Of a stretch of 64,000 bases of DNA, positions 47,375 through 59,309 are shown piece by piece. Every line of letters starts with the position of its first letter. Within the stretch, counting starts at the first letter, position 1. The position numbers and the translations under genes were made by a program. Below the pieces are notes generated by a model, which had not been told where the DNA came from, did no database searches, and worked only from the letters and a program-made list of their open reading frames with translations. This stretch comes from Isoetes taiwanensis (taxonomy: Eukaryota > Streptophyta > Lycopodiopsida > Isoetales > Isoetaceae): the NCBI GenBank assembly GCA_021234155.1, contig JAJEKV010000047.1, forward strand, positions 8,970,033-9,034,032, read 5' to 3'.

Positions 47375-50300
47375 GGGAAAAACTACAATATACCCCTAAC
47401 TTTTTGCAAAATTCACAACATACCTCTAACTTTTAGAAAATTCATGAAATGCCCCTATATAGACTTGTGCACCGTATTTGTCAAAAAGCGTATACCCCTC
47501 CTCGTATTTGTCAAAACTGTAAACACAACCAAAAAACTTGCAAAAACTTCCCGTTGGCGGGAACCGATTGCACATAGAGTTCCGCTGGAGTAGAGGCCAG
47601 GATAAAAGATTTCGCTGCAAGATGGAGCTTTGTTGATGGATGGTCTTCTCCAACCTGAATTCCGATATGTTCTTGCTTGAATCTTTGAATTTCGTTTAGA
47701 TGATTTTGCTCAAAATTAGCATTGTAAACATGCAACTCCGGTTGGGATAGAGATAGTAAAAGGCTGTGATCTTGAAAAACCTCAATTTCGTATCTGGAAT
47801 AGGCAGAAATTTTGACCAAGAATAGGCAGAAATTTCCTACTGTAAGAAGATCTGATTCTTTTAGCTCCTTCATCGAACACTCCAAAGCTTTCTTTTCTTT
47901 GCAAGATTTGCATCAGGTACTTTATTGGAAGGACCGTATGCTTCAAGGAACTTCTTTAGCCAGGTAGAGATGGAAAAGTTCTTGGGAACTCTCTTTAAGC
48001 ATTGTTTGGAGTGAACTCTCATTTGTTCATTTGTATCAGAAAAGCATGCCAATCATGTTCCCTTTTCAAAAAATGTTTGCCTTTGCTTCATCGCAGTTGA
48101 TAAACAGATCCTACATTAACATGGCATTGCAAACTGGATCAACCTGGGCATCTTTGGATGAGTTGAAATTGGCTGTGAAGGATCATGCAATCGCTCATAG
48201 TGTTGAATTGAAGATTCTTAAGAGCGATCGGAAAAGATATGCCTTTCAAACATATAATGTCTGTTAGTTATCTTCCTTCTCCAATTTGACTTACTTTGAT
48301 CCTCCTGTAAATATAGGTACACAGTAAAATGCAGTGTTGATAGTTGCAGTTGGCGTCTCCATGCTTCTATTGTTGAAGGAGGCCCCAGATGTGCTATCAA
48401 ATGCATAGATGGTGAACATACATGCGCTCGGAGTTCACAACTTGACAACAAAGAAGCCAATACTAAGTGGCTTGCACATCAAACAGTAGAGAGGTTTAGG
48501 GACCAGCCGGACTTAAGACCAAAGGTGCTTATTGGTGATATGAGAAGAGAAAAGAAAGTCACTATAAAATACGGTGTTGCTTGGAAAGCGAAAGAGGCAG
48601 CACATGCACATATTTATGGGGACCACACTGAAGCGTACAGGAAGTTGCATGGTTACTGCAATGAAACTTTACAGACTAATCCTGGAAGTGTAGCATTCAT
48701 GCAGAAGATAGCTGATGGTCGATTTTTCCGCATTTTCATTGCCTACAATGCTAGTTTGAGGGGCTTTTCATTTTGTAGGTCAGTTGTTGCATTAGACGGT
48801 ACTCATCTGAAAGGAAGGTATCTAGGAATCTTACTCTAAACAACAGCAATTGATGGGAACGATTGCTTGTATCCTTTAGCCTTTGCTGTGGTTGCGGCAG
48901 AGAATGATGACAATTGGGTTTGGTTTCTTCAGAACTTAAAAAATTGCTTGCAGCATTCGGAGTGTATCACTTTTATCTCAGACAGACAGAAAGGACTAGT
49001 TGAGGGTGTCGAGATAGTATTTGGTGCAAGCACTCCACATGCATATTGCATGAGACATCTAGCTGATAACTTCAGAAAGGCTTACAAAAGTACAGAGCTT
49101 GTGCATCTTTTATGGAATGCAGTATGTGCAAATAGTGATGAAGACTTTGAGGAGGCTTTAGCAGAAATGAAGAAAACCAATTCTGAAGCTACGGAGTGGA
49201 TCCTTGTAGCAGCTGATCCTATTCATTGGGCGAATGCCAAGTTTGTCGGCTACAGGTATTGGCATTTTAACATTTTTATTTTGTTGAGTTCATGTCATTG
49301 GGGTAATGCCAAGTATGTTGCTACAGGTATGGGCACTTATCCAACATTGCTGAATCTTTCAATTCATGGCTTCGAGAGCCTAGAGAGCTACCTATACTTG
49401 CTATGTTGGAGTTAAACCGTCATAAGCTAATGACTTGGTTTGCTGAGCGAAGAAATCAGGCATTTTCTTCTGCGACAGATGCTATGGAACACACTTATTT
49501 AGCCTTAACTCCTCGAGCTGAGCAAGAATTGAAGAACGCATGTGCACAAGGACGTTCATATCGGATAATAATGGCCTCCGAGTTTGAGTTTGAAGTTTTG
49601 TCTTCAAGAACAAGAGTTGTAGACTTGCGGCAGAACACATGTACATGTAAGAGATGGCAACAGTCTGGTATTCCTTGTTCTCATGCTGCTTGTGCCATAC
49701 TGTGCAGGAAAGAATCCGTAAGAAGCTATGTCCATTTCGCGTTCTTCATGACTTCATACTTTGAGACATACAGAGAAGTACTTCATCCTGTTGTGGTTCC
49801 CCTAACATTGGATGACACTTTACCACCAGCCACTAGAAGACCTCCAAGGCATCCACGAAGTAAGAGAATTCGTACTGAAGGTGAATTGAAGGAGGTCCAT
49901 CATTGTGCTAGATGCAAGGGAACAGGGCATAATACACGTACATGCAGGGCTGCAATCTGAAAAACATCTACCTGCTTTGACCGTCAATTGCAAGTCTTAA
50001 ATTATTTTGAAAACTTGATCCTGTTGGAAATTGGGAGTTCTAGTCAGTTGAAAACCGTGTTGATGTTCTTTCTCATTCGTCTCTGTTTCAAGTCTCAGGC
50101 TTCTTGACTGTACAAGGGGCATTTTGTGAATTTAACCAAACTTGAGGGCATTTTGTGAATTGTATGAAAAGTTAGGGGTATTCCATCAATATCTTCTAAT
50201 GTTCTAAATGGTCATACGTTGAGCAAGAGCTTTTAGTCAAATATTACAAAAGTTAGGGGCATTTCTTGAATTTAATTAAAAGTTAGGGGTATTTTATAAA

Positions 50301-50445
50301 ACAAAACAAAAGTTAAGGGCATTTTATGAAAACATAAGAAATACAAATACATGTATAGGTTTTTTAGGGGCATTTTGTGAATTTTTAGAAAGTTAGGGGT
50401 ATACTGTGAATTTTGCAAAAAGTTAGGGGTATTTTGTAGTTTATT
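47375..50445 (+). mobile_element. Mutator-like element (MULE) copy 1
   Basis: The left end (AAACTACAATATACCCC) and the right end (inverted AAACTACAAAATACCCC) share long inverted similarity. Many subterminal repeats of AGTTAGGGG(T/C)ATTTTGTGAATTT occur, especially at 50100-50440. The interior encodes a MuDR-type transposase. No clear 9-bp target duplication remains. It is inverted relative to copy 2 (53173-59176) and near-identical to it. Confidence 0.88.
48031..49960 (+). pseudogene. MuDR-type transposase, copy 1 (broken)
   Basis: Domain order is an N-terminal DNA-binding region (from about 48121; WASLDELKLAVKDHA, KCSVDSCSWRLHA), the MULE catalytic domain (VALDGTHLKGRYLG and FISDRQKGLVEG as acidic sites; later a Glu in NIAESFN), a SWIM zinc finger (CTCKRWQQSGIPCSH) and a C-terminal zinc knuckle (CARCKGTGHNTRTC). 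The intron after 48236 should start GT but reads AT; copy 2 has GT at the same place. TAA at 48837-48839 replaces a Ser codon seen in copy 2. The exon near 49260-49330 also contains a duplicated segment (YRYWHF / RYGHL region). The product would bind the terminal repeats and catalyse cut-and-paste transposition. Confidence 0.88.
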
Positions 50446-51044
50446 TGCCTTCCTTTTTTTTTTTAGGTTTTCCCTCGGAGCCCAACCGCTCCTCCCTCCT
50501 TTTCAGCTGCGGACAGATCAGACACCAAAAATGTTTGATCATTTCCATTTTCTGGTACAACGTAACACAGGCCTTCTACCAACTCAATCCCTCCATGGTT
50601 CCCCTGCAGAGACCATGCCAGAGTACCCTTGCCATTGTGAAACTGCCATGGAGCTCCTGCAAGCAATCGTGAAGCAAAGGACTACAATCCTAAAACTTGG
50701 ATTACCATCCGAGAGCACAATCCCTAAAACGTGCATTACAATCCCGGAGCCCTAAACCCTCCACTCCATTGCCATGGAGCTCCTCGCAAGCCATAGTCAT
50801 AACTTCCATAGAAACAAGTATTGAACCATAAAATAGACCTCCAGAATCCAACCCTGAGTTAGAACTGTCGAGGTCTTCTATGCCACAATTTCAAGATTAA
50901 AAATGAAAAGGGCTTTAACCATTGGGAAAGGTCAATAAAATTAGTGCAAATGTATGTGTAGCTCTAGATGCATGCATTAGTATATCCACTTGCATACGCG
51001 ACAAAATCGTAGCAAGACTATATGCAAAAGCATATAAAAATACA
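50446..51044. other. spacer between the two MULEs, no recognised gene
   Basis: Only short unsupported frames after the T-run at 50455-50464. Confidence 0.5.
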
Positions 51045-52650
51045 AAGATAAGATAAGATAAAAGTTTTATCGTCCTCGGAAACCCAATCGGGTTATGGGA
51101 CCCAATACAGAAGGAGGGGCATAAGCCCGAAGCATTATAGACAATGGAATACAAGCAAAACAAAAACAATACCAAAATACATGAGAACAGACTCGAGCCA
51201 GACAGAAGCGACTAGACGTAACTACTGGTACGCTTAGACGTAACCCAACCAGGGGTTTTGAGGCCACTGATCGAGAATGAGTGTGCGCCACCTCCACGAT
51301 AGACCGCCCATTTTCTTTGGAGCCTCGCCTCTCGAACCTTACATAACTCATCATGCCGCCGAGTTAATTGAACTGGAGAGAGGTCTTCCTGGACTGAAAA
51401 TGGAGTGCCCTTGAGGTGACTCCCATGCTATAGCATATATAGCCGGTCTTGGGATGACGAGAATTGTACCAGAAGATGGCGTGGCCGGTCGGGCCGATGA
51501 GCACCTACTCGGTGCGCTGTAAAAGCTCCTGGACTCCGAATGTGCATAATATCGGTGAAAAAATGTGCAGCAGCCTCGCTATCTGAGTGGCTATGTCTGG
51601 GACGCCTACTAGACGCAAGTTCAAGTAGCGGTCCTGCTCATGCTGGCTCATACATGGAATGTGTGTGCCATCGGACATTCTTGCTGGTTCCTGTGCATGT
51701 TCCTGAGCTGCATCTTGCACTTGAACATCCGAATGCATGTATGGGGGCCTCTCCGGTACTGTCTCAGTGTGGGCTGCGGTATCAACACTCACTGGGGATG
51801 TGGCTGTGGCTGGTTGTACCTCTACGGCTGCCCTAGTCTGTATCACGCCATCCGAGCGCAAGGCATGTGCAACTCTGTCTTGTGGCAAAGGGGAGCTATC
51901 ATGACCTATATATTCTTTCATCAAGTGCTCCAATATTTCTAGAACCTGCGCCCAACTGTCCAGAGGGAGATGTACAGAATTTGCTGTACTGCCGACCAAA
52001 CCGACTGCATCCTGGATTGAATTGTTAGCAAGGGGAACTGTGAGGTGGCCGAGTTGCAGGGAGTCGGGGATGCATCTGCAGTAACTATGGGTGCAGGCGG
52101 AGGGGGCGAGCATGGCGTAGCCTTCACTGCCTTCCTTGCCATGTCTTTAGCTTTGGGCGTCATGGGTAGGGGCGGTGGGCAAGCAGAAATAATAAAAAGA
52201 ACAAGAAGTAAAACCTGATGCTAAGAGAGAAGGGATCGGGGATGTCGTTGCTGGTGCATGGCCTGTCGCAAAAGCAAAAATCCTCTTTGCAGAATCGGAT
52301 GGCTTGATGCTGGCCCTTGTACAGATGACCTGAGCGGGCCACAAAGCAACTCGTGCTGGGCAAGATCGTGCTAGATGGAATCGTATTAGATTACCTGAGG
52401 CTGAGCAGACCGACTTTCACCTGTAAGGGAACCGGGAGCAAGGTATCTGGCTCAACTCCGGCAGAGGCGCCAAACCAATCTGAAAGCTGGAAAAAACAAT
52501 TTGGACCGGGGGGCTGAAGACTTTTGGCGAATCTGTGGGTTGTTATACAGCCGATCTGCTGCTCTTGAGCTGTTGCTGCGGCGGTTGAGATCAGCTGTTA
52601 GTATGGCTGGGCTTGGGCCTTGTGCTACCACCTGAACAAGAGCGGACATG
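51045..52650 (-). mobile_element. LINE 3' portion on the minus strand, 3' end C
   Basis: Read on the minus strand. The 3' terminus has CCCATAACCCGATTGGGTT (hairpin AACCC-GATT-GGGTT), then TCCGAGGACGATAAAA and a (TTATC)n tail (plus-strand 51045-51063). It is homologous to 3' ends A and B. Upstream lies a minus-strand frame (52163-51505, with a frameshift) rich in Pro, Ala, Gln and His, not recognisable as reverse transcriptase. It could be an ORF1-like protein of an internally deleted element. The 5' limit is uncertain. Confidence 0.6.
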
Positions 52651-53163
52651 AGCTAGAATGGGCCCTGGGCGCCCAGGCACTTAGGCGGCAACCCAGGCGC
52701 TTAGGTGGCGCTTAAGGAAGAAGATCAAGGCATTAGAGAAATATACAAGGTACCCCTTGTCATTATGCTAGATATACATGGTATCTGCTAACTGATCCAC
52801 AAGGATAATGATATATCTGCACTTTTAAGGGATCTATAGGAGGTAATGGTCTATCTGCAAAGATTGCTAGCTAGTGTGAATACTACGTAAACATGACCTA
52901 TGTGCAAAGGTTAAGGAGTTGAGCTTTAAAGTCATTAAGTTAAAAAGAAAGATAGTAGATTTCAATTATTCAAAGGCTTAAATACTCGATCGAATAATCT
53001 TAAGCCGTATTATTTTCATTCAAAACAGGAAAGGAGTGAAACCGTTTAGCAGCTTATGGCATTGATTCTAAAATCTTTTATAAGAAGGAGCTAATGATCT
53101 GCATTCACAGAGATTCAGAAGTTGGATTCATATGCTGCGTAAAGGCTTGTGCTCTTGGACAAA
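52651..53163. other. no recognised gene
   Basis: Short AT-rich segment with no supported coding. It ends at the target duplication of MULE copy 2. Confidence 0.5.
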
Positions 53164-53649
53164 AAATATATAGGGGAAAACTACAAAATACCCCTAACTT
53201 TTTGCAAAATTCACAGTATACCCCTAACTTTCTAAAAATCCACAAAATGCCCCTAAAAAACCTATACATGTATTTGTATTTCTTATGTTTTCATAAAACG
53301 CCCTTAACTTTTGTTTTATTTTATAAAATACCCCTAACTTTTAATGAAATTCAAGAAATGCCCCTAACTTTTGTAATATTTGACCAAAAGCCCTTGCTCA
53401 ACGTATGACAATTTAGATCATTAGAAGATATTGATGGAATACCCCTAACTTTTTATAAAATTCACAAAATGCCCTCAAGTTTGGTTAAATTCACAAAATG
53501 CCCCTTGTACAGTCAAGAAGCCTCAGACTTGAAACAGAGACAAATGAAAAAAGAACATAAACAAGGTTTTCAACTGACTAGAACTCCCAATTTCCAACAG
53601 GATCAAGTTTTCAAAACCATTTAAGACTTGCAATTGACGGTCAAAGCAG

Positions 53650-53723
53650 GTAGATGTTTTTCAGATTGCAGCCCTGCATGTATGTGTATTATGCTTTGTT
53701 CCCTTGCATCTAGCACAATGATG
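53650..53723 (-). pseudogene. MULE copy 2 transposase, C-terminal zinc-knuckle piece
   Basis: Minus-strand codons for the last knuckle residues (matching CARCKGTG...TRTC of copy 1, with changes), separated from the rest of the gene by the LINE. Confidence 0.75.
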
Positions 53724-56700
53724 GCCCTCGCTGACGATGTCCTGCAGCTACGCCCCACAGAAGCAACCTGGACACGAGGATCGGATGACAGCCAGGTCAC
53801 TCGCTTTGGCAGACAGTTGCTCCTGCTATGTGGTATTTTTGACTTGATAATTTGCAATGGCACATCCGCGGTGGCCGATTTCGCAAGTGCACATCTTGAC
53901 GGGACAATCCCGGGGAGGGTCTAGTGTGGTGGACTATGTGCTTTCGTGGTTCGCGCCAAGATATGCATCGTCGGTCGTTTCCGGGTGGGCACGGCGATCC
54001 GGGATGAGGAGGTCGACTCGAGATCACCTCCACTTTATTTGGACTGGTTTGGCAAGCGCCCACAACCCCCACTATGCCGACCCCTCGTAGTCCTCGGTTG
54101 AGGCTAGATTATGGCGGCCGAGAGGACTACGCTGAAGATGCTCATGGGCGCCCTCCCGGTAATTGCGGCCCTCCACACTAGAAGCGTGAGCAGGCGGTGA
54201 CTTTGCTATTACGGGATGCGGCGGGCCCAGTGCTTTGGCAGACCCTCCCACGTCGCCGCTCGCGATTCGGCAACATTCAGCGTAACCGATGGTTTGATGC
54301 GAGTGTAAAAGCATAGCGGCAGCTCCGTCACATGCGGATCGGATACCCACTTGCAGGCCACCACGATGTGCGCCCATCCGGAAAGGAGACAAAGGCGGTA
54401 CCTTGCCGTGCATCGAGGGAGATGTTGACTCTTTGGACACTCATCCTCCGAACCTTTTGGCCTTGAGTGCTTGAAAGCCAGCCGACCCTCTGAGGGGACA
54501 TCACACCGGCGGTGGGGAACAATACTACGGTAGCTCTATGACCCACCCGGGGACACGTGCGCCCATACCCCACCGGGATGGCCCCATTGGTCTCGTGGAG
54601 GAGGATGCTGAGGAGGGCCTGCAACGGCTGGCTAATGGGAAGGCGGTGACCTCGATGGTATGCAGGCCGAGTTACTCAAATGGGGCGAGGGGGCAGCCGC
54701 TTGTGCCGGTCCTCACTACCACATTCCAGCAGTATTGCGGGAAGGTCTCCCCGAACAATGGACCCTGGCGGGGTTGTTCCCATTCACAAAGGCCGGGCGA
54801 CCCCCTTTGTCCGCCACCACCGGACGATCATGGTCGGTCGATATTTGCCAAAGCGTTGGGCTGGCATTCTCGGCGGCGATTGACCCGGCCAGGCGGCGGC
54901 GGAATGCGAGCCCTCCCACAGAAGGGCTTTAGACCCGCCACTCAACGATTGACCATATCTTTACACTTCGCGGGCGATTGAAGACGGCCGGGAATCATCG
55001 GCGGGAGACTTGTATTCTTTGCTTTTTGTGGACTTTCGAAAGGCTTTTTGTTCCGGGGAAAAGCGTAGGCTAAGCTGCGTCAGCGGGGGCTCATTTTGTA
55101 CTGTCGCGAATGCCATATCACGAGGTTGTATGAGAGTTGTTTTGGCGGGGATACGAAAGCCCGGACCAAGCATTCACCGGTAGTATCGGGTCAGGGGCGG
55201 GGTTGCCCCCTCTCGCCAACACTTTTGGCCTCTACATTGATCAGTTAGAGCCCAGCTTCTGCGAGCATGGGGATGGCTCGACTTTTGCACGCGGATCATC
55301 CGCCCGGCTCATCTATGCGGGCGATGTTGGCTTCTTGGCCCACACCCGAAGCTATGCGATCTCACTGGATGCCCTAGACACATTTTGTCGGGGCTCTGAA
55401 CATCTTGGCGTGAATCGGCCAAGACGGGGTGGTTCTCATATCCTCTTCCGTCACCCGTGCCTGCCTCGCACTCACATATAGGGGGCGGCTTTGTGGACAT
55501 CCGCCCACCTACAAGTACACGGGGGTGGAGTTCCCCTCCTCGCTTCTGGCGGGAGGCGTCTATCCGCTGCTGGGTGGTGTGTGGCTGGAAAGCGCTTTAT
55601 GCCATGCAGAACATGATCACCGAGGCAGAGCTCTATGATTGGGGCCATCAGTCCACATCGTTCAGGGCACCGGGGCACCTGTCCATGCAATGCGAGTCGA
55701 GGTTTGGGGCGATGTCGTCTCTGGCGACTGGAATGACTTGGGCAGGTGCGAAGGCATTTTTTGGCACGGGCACTTGGGGTGAAACCTTCAGTCCCCTATC
55801 GGATCTCGCTGCCCGGCTGGATTCTTTAAGCCGGTGGCAGCCCTTGATAGACACATCGTCTATTTTTCAGAAAGTGGTTACTATGGGTGATGCTCGGCTC
55901 CCTTTGGCTTACACTTTGTGGCAATGGGTCCTTGGCCTGGCTTAGGGCTGTTGGAGGGATAAGAGATCGATGGTTCGCCGGATGGAGCGTCTGAGAAGCA
56001 CGATCGTCGCAGTGGACCTGACTGACGATCGTGACGGCTACCTGAGTACTTAGACCTTTGTTTCCTTGGCAAGCTCACGGGACCGGCTCTAGAAGCAGTC
56101 TGCTTGACCCATTACAAGGCACATCAACCCCGTGTTAGCGGGGCCCACCTGCGGCTCTACCTGCGTTCCCAGCTGCCCTGAAAAGCGCAGACTCATTGCC
56201 TCCATTCGCACAGGTGCCCACCATCTTCGCGCTCGAGGCGGGCAGGTGGATTGGGGAACCCCGCCCAGACAAGCTCTGTCAGTCTTTGTCAAGCGGGTGC
56301 CATTGAGGATGAGTCTCACACTTTCGAGTTGCCCGGCGTTCAGTCGATCCGGGCGGATCACGGCTCCCTTAATGCGGCCGGACTTGCCCTTACATTTTGA
56401 TGAACACACCGTCGATACGTGCCCGGGGTCGTACATTCGGATCTGCTGGACTGTGAGGTCACCTTTGCCCCTTGCGGCTGCCCGGTGATTAGGCACTACG
56501 GGTCGCGATTGCATGATTTGTATATATTTGGGTGTTTTTGCATTTTATATGTTAGACGGTTTTTGTCGGCGGTGATTCGCCCGCGGTTTTCCCTCGAAAA
56601 CCCTTTTCGGGGTTTTTTAATGGGGTAGTAATCCGCTTGCTGCGTTTTTGTATTGGGTCCCATAGACCGATTGGTCTCCGTGGACGATAAAAATACCTTC

Positions 56701-56727
56701 CTTCCTTCCTTCCTTCCTTCCTTCAAT
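53724..56727 (+). mobile_element. GC-rich LINE inserted in MULE copy 2, 3' end B
   Basis: 5'-truncated pol read on the plus strand across several frames. The endonuclease C-terminal part (53724-54090) has QVTRFGRQLLLLCG, LIICNG and SVVDYVLSW. The pre-RT part (54560-54700) has GLQRLANGKA and AELLKWG. RT palm pieces (about 54700-55480) include RLIYAGD, with Gly in place of the usual Asp of YADD. The C-terminal part (55540-55950) has GWKALYAMQNMI and a W-N-D-L-G-R-C-E-type stretch. The 3' end has the hairpin AGACC-GATT-GGTCT, then CCGTGGACGATAAAAATACC and a (TTCC)n tail that merges with CCTTC of the target. Several frameshifts. Its base composition differs sharply from its surroundings. Confidence 0.85.
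56697..56724 (+). repeat. (TTCC)n microsatellite, LINE tail
   Basis: About seven TTCC units after the LINE 3' motif. Confidence 0.9.
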
Positions 56728-56739
56728 TCACCTTCGGTA

Positions 56740-58560
56740 TAATTCTCTTACTTCGTGGACGTCCAGGAGGTCTTCTAGTGGCTGGTGGTAAAGTGTCATC
56801 CAATGTTAGAGGAACCACAACAGGATGAAGTACTCCTCTGTATGTCTCAAAGTATGAAGTCATGAAGAACGCGAAATGGACATAGCTTCTTCACGGTTCT
56901 TTCCATGCGGTATGGCACAAGCAGCATGAGAACAAGGAATACCAGACTGTTGCCATCTCTTACATGTACATGTGTTCTGCCGCAAGTCTACAACTCTTGT
57001 TCTTGAAGACAAAACTTCAAACTCAAACTCGGAGGCCATTATTATCCGATATGAACGTCCCTGTGCACATGCCTTCTTCAATTCTTGCTTAGCTCGAGGA
57101 GTTAAGGCTAAATAAGTGTGTTCCATAGCATCTGTCGCAGAAGAAAATGCCTGACTTCTTCGCTCAGCAAACCAAGTCATTAGCTTATGACGGATTAACT
57201 CCAACATAGCAAGTATAGGTAGCTCTCTAGGCTCTCGAAGCCATAAATTGAAAGATTCAGCAATGTTGGATGTCAAGTGCCCATATATGTAGCAACATAT
57301 GTGGCATTACCCCAATGACATGACGAACTCAACAAAATAAAAATGTTAAAATGCCAATATTTGTAGTCGACAAACTTGGCATTCGCCCAATGAATAGGAT
57401 CAGCTGCTGCAATGATCCACTCCGTAGCTTCAGAATTGGTTTTCTTCATTTCTGCTAAAGCCTCCTCAAAGTCTTCATCACTATTTGCACGTGCTGCATT
57501 CCATAAAAGATGTACTTTTGTAGGCCTTTCTGAAGTTATCAGCTAGATGTCTCATGCAATATGCATGTGGAGTGCTTGCACCAAATACTATCTCGACACC
57601 CTCAACTAGTCCTTTCTGTCTGTCTGAGATAAAACTGATACGCTCCGAATGTTGCAAGCAATTTTTTAAGTTCTGGAGAAACCAAACCCAATTGTCATCA
57701 TTCTCTGCCGCAACCACAGGAAAGGCTAAAGGATACAAGCAATCATTCCCATCAATTGCTGTTGCTGAGAGTAAGATTCCTAGATACCTTCCTTTCAGAT
57801 GAGTACCGTCCAATGCAACAACTGGCCTACAAAATGAAAAGCCCCTCAAACTAGCATTGTAGGCAATGAAAATGCGGAAAAATTGACCATCGTCAGTCTT
57901 CTGCATGAATGCTACACTTCTAGGATTAGTCTGTAAAATTTCATTGCAGTAACCATGCAACTTCCTATACGCTTCAGTATGGTCCCCATGAATATGTGCA
58001 TGTGCTGCCTCTTTCGCTTTCCAAACAACACCGTATTTTATAATGACTTTCTTTTCTCTTCTCATGTCACCAATAAGCACCTTTGGTCTTAAGTCCGGCT
58101 GGTCCCTAAACCTCTCTACTGTTTGATGTGCAAGCCACTTAGTATTGACTTCATTGTTGCCAAGTTGTGAACTCCCAGCGCATGTTGTATGTTCACCATC
58201 TATGCATTTGATAGCACATCTGGGGCCTCCTTCAACAATAGAAGCATGGAGATGCCAACTGCAACTATCAACACTGCATTTTACTGTGTACCTATATTTA
58301 CAGGAGGATCAAAATAAGTCAAATTGGAGAAGGAAGATAACAAACAGACATGATATATCTGAAAGGCATACCTTTTCCGATCGCTCTTAAGAATCTTCAA
58401 TTCAACACTATGAGCGATTGCATGATCCTTCACAGCCAATTTCAACTCATCCAAAGATGCCCAGGTTGATCCAGTTTGCAATGCCATGTTAATGTAGGAT
58501 CTGTTTATCAACTGTAATGAAGCAAAGGCAAACATTTTTTGAAAAGGATACAAATGAACA
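56740..58560 (-). pseudogene. MuDR-type transposase, copy 2 (broken)
   Basis: Same protein as copy 1, read on the minus strand. The DNA-binding exon (about 58553-58375) ends at an intact GT donor. The catalytic frame 58080-57481 is free of the stop seen in copy 1 (Ser codon intact in GILLSATAIDG). It loses 10 bp near 57525 relative to copy 1, which shifts the frame. The C-terminal frame 57276-56860 carries NIAESFN and the SWIM finger CTCKRWQQSGIPCSH. The zinc-knuckle end lies beyond the inserted LINE. Confidence 0.88.
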
Positions 58561-59185
58561 AATGAGAGTTCACTCCAAACAATGCTTAAAGAGAGTTCCC
58601 AAGAACTTTTCCATCTCTACCTGGCTAAAGAAGTTCCTTTGAAGCATACGGTCCTTCCAATAAAGTACCTGATGCAAATCTTGCAAAGAAAAGAAAGCTT
58701 TGGAGTGTTCGATGAAGGAGCTAAAAGAATCAGATCTTCTTACAGTGGGAAATTTCTGCCTATTCTTGGTCAAAATTTCTGCCTATTCCAGATACGAAAT
58801 TGAGGTTTTTCAAGATCACAGCCTTTTCCTATCTCTATCCCAACCGGAGTTGCATGTTTACAATGCTAATTCTGAGCAAAATCATCTAAACGAAATTCAA
58901 AGATTCAAGCCATCAACGAAGTTCCATCTTGCAGTGAAATCCTTCATCCTGGCTTCTACTCCAGCGGAACTCCACCGCATGCGCAATCGCTTCCCGCCAA
59001 TGGGAAGTTTTTGCAAGTTTTTTGGTTGTGTTACAGTTTTGACAAATACGAGGAGGGGTATACGTTTTTTGACAAATACGGTGCACAAGTCTATAGGGGC
59101 ATTTCATGAATTTTCTAAAAGTTAGGGGTATGTTGTGAATTTTGCAAAAAGTTAGGGGTATATTGTAGTTTTTCCCAAATATATA

Positions 59186-59309
59186 TTGTTCTTACTGCTA
59201 CAGTAATATGATCGATACCTTATGAAACAATATTTTAATCATTCTCATTGCCACAATAATTGAACATTAACCATTGAATATTTGTTGGGTTATTAAGTTG
59301 AACATTTGA
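59186..59309. other. short spacer, nothing recognised
   Basis: Between MULE copy 2 and the next insertion. No feature seen. Confidence 0.5.

Larger units (their letters stand above)
53173..59176 (-). mobile_element. MULE copy 2, minus strand, split by a LINE
   Basis: The ends GGGGAAAACTAC and, inverted, GGGAAAAACTAC are bordered by identical 9-bp duplications AAATATATA (53164-53172 and 59177-59185), the size typical of Mutator elements. Subterminal AGTTAGGGG repeats occur at 53190-53500 and 59085-59165. Near-identical to copy 1 but inverted. A GC-rich LINE (53724-56727) sits inside its last coding exon. Confidence 0.92.

Noticed and set aside
47511-48052. Minus-strand frames at the 5' side of MULE copy 1
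   Set aside because: They lie in the untranslated leader of the transposase and recur in copy 2 only because the elements are copies.
54072-56514. Several long frames on both strands in the GC-rich segment as separate genes
   Set aside because: High GC makes stops rare. The plus-strand frames together spell LINE pol motifs, so the others are by-products.
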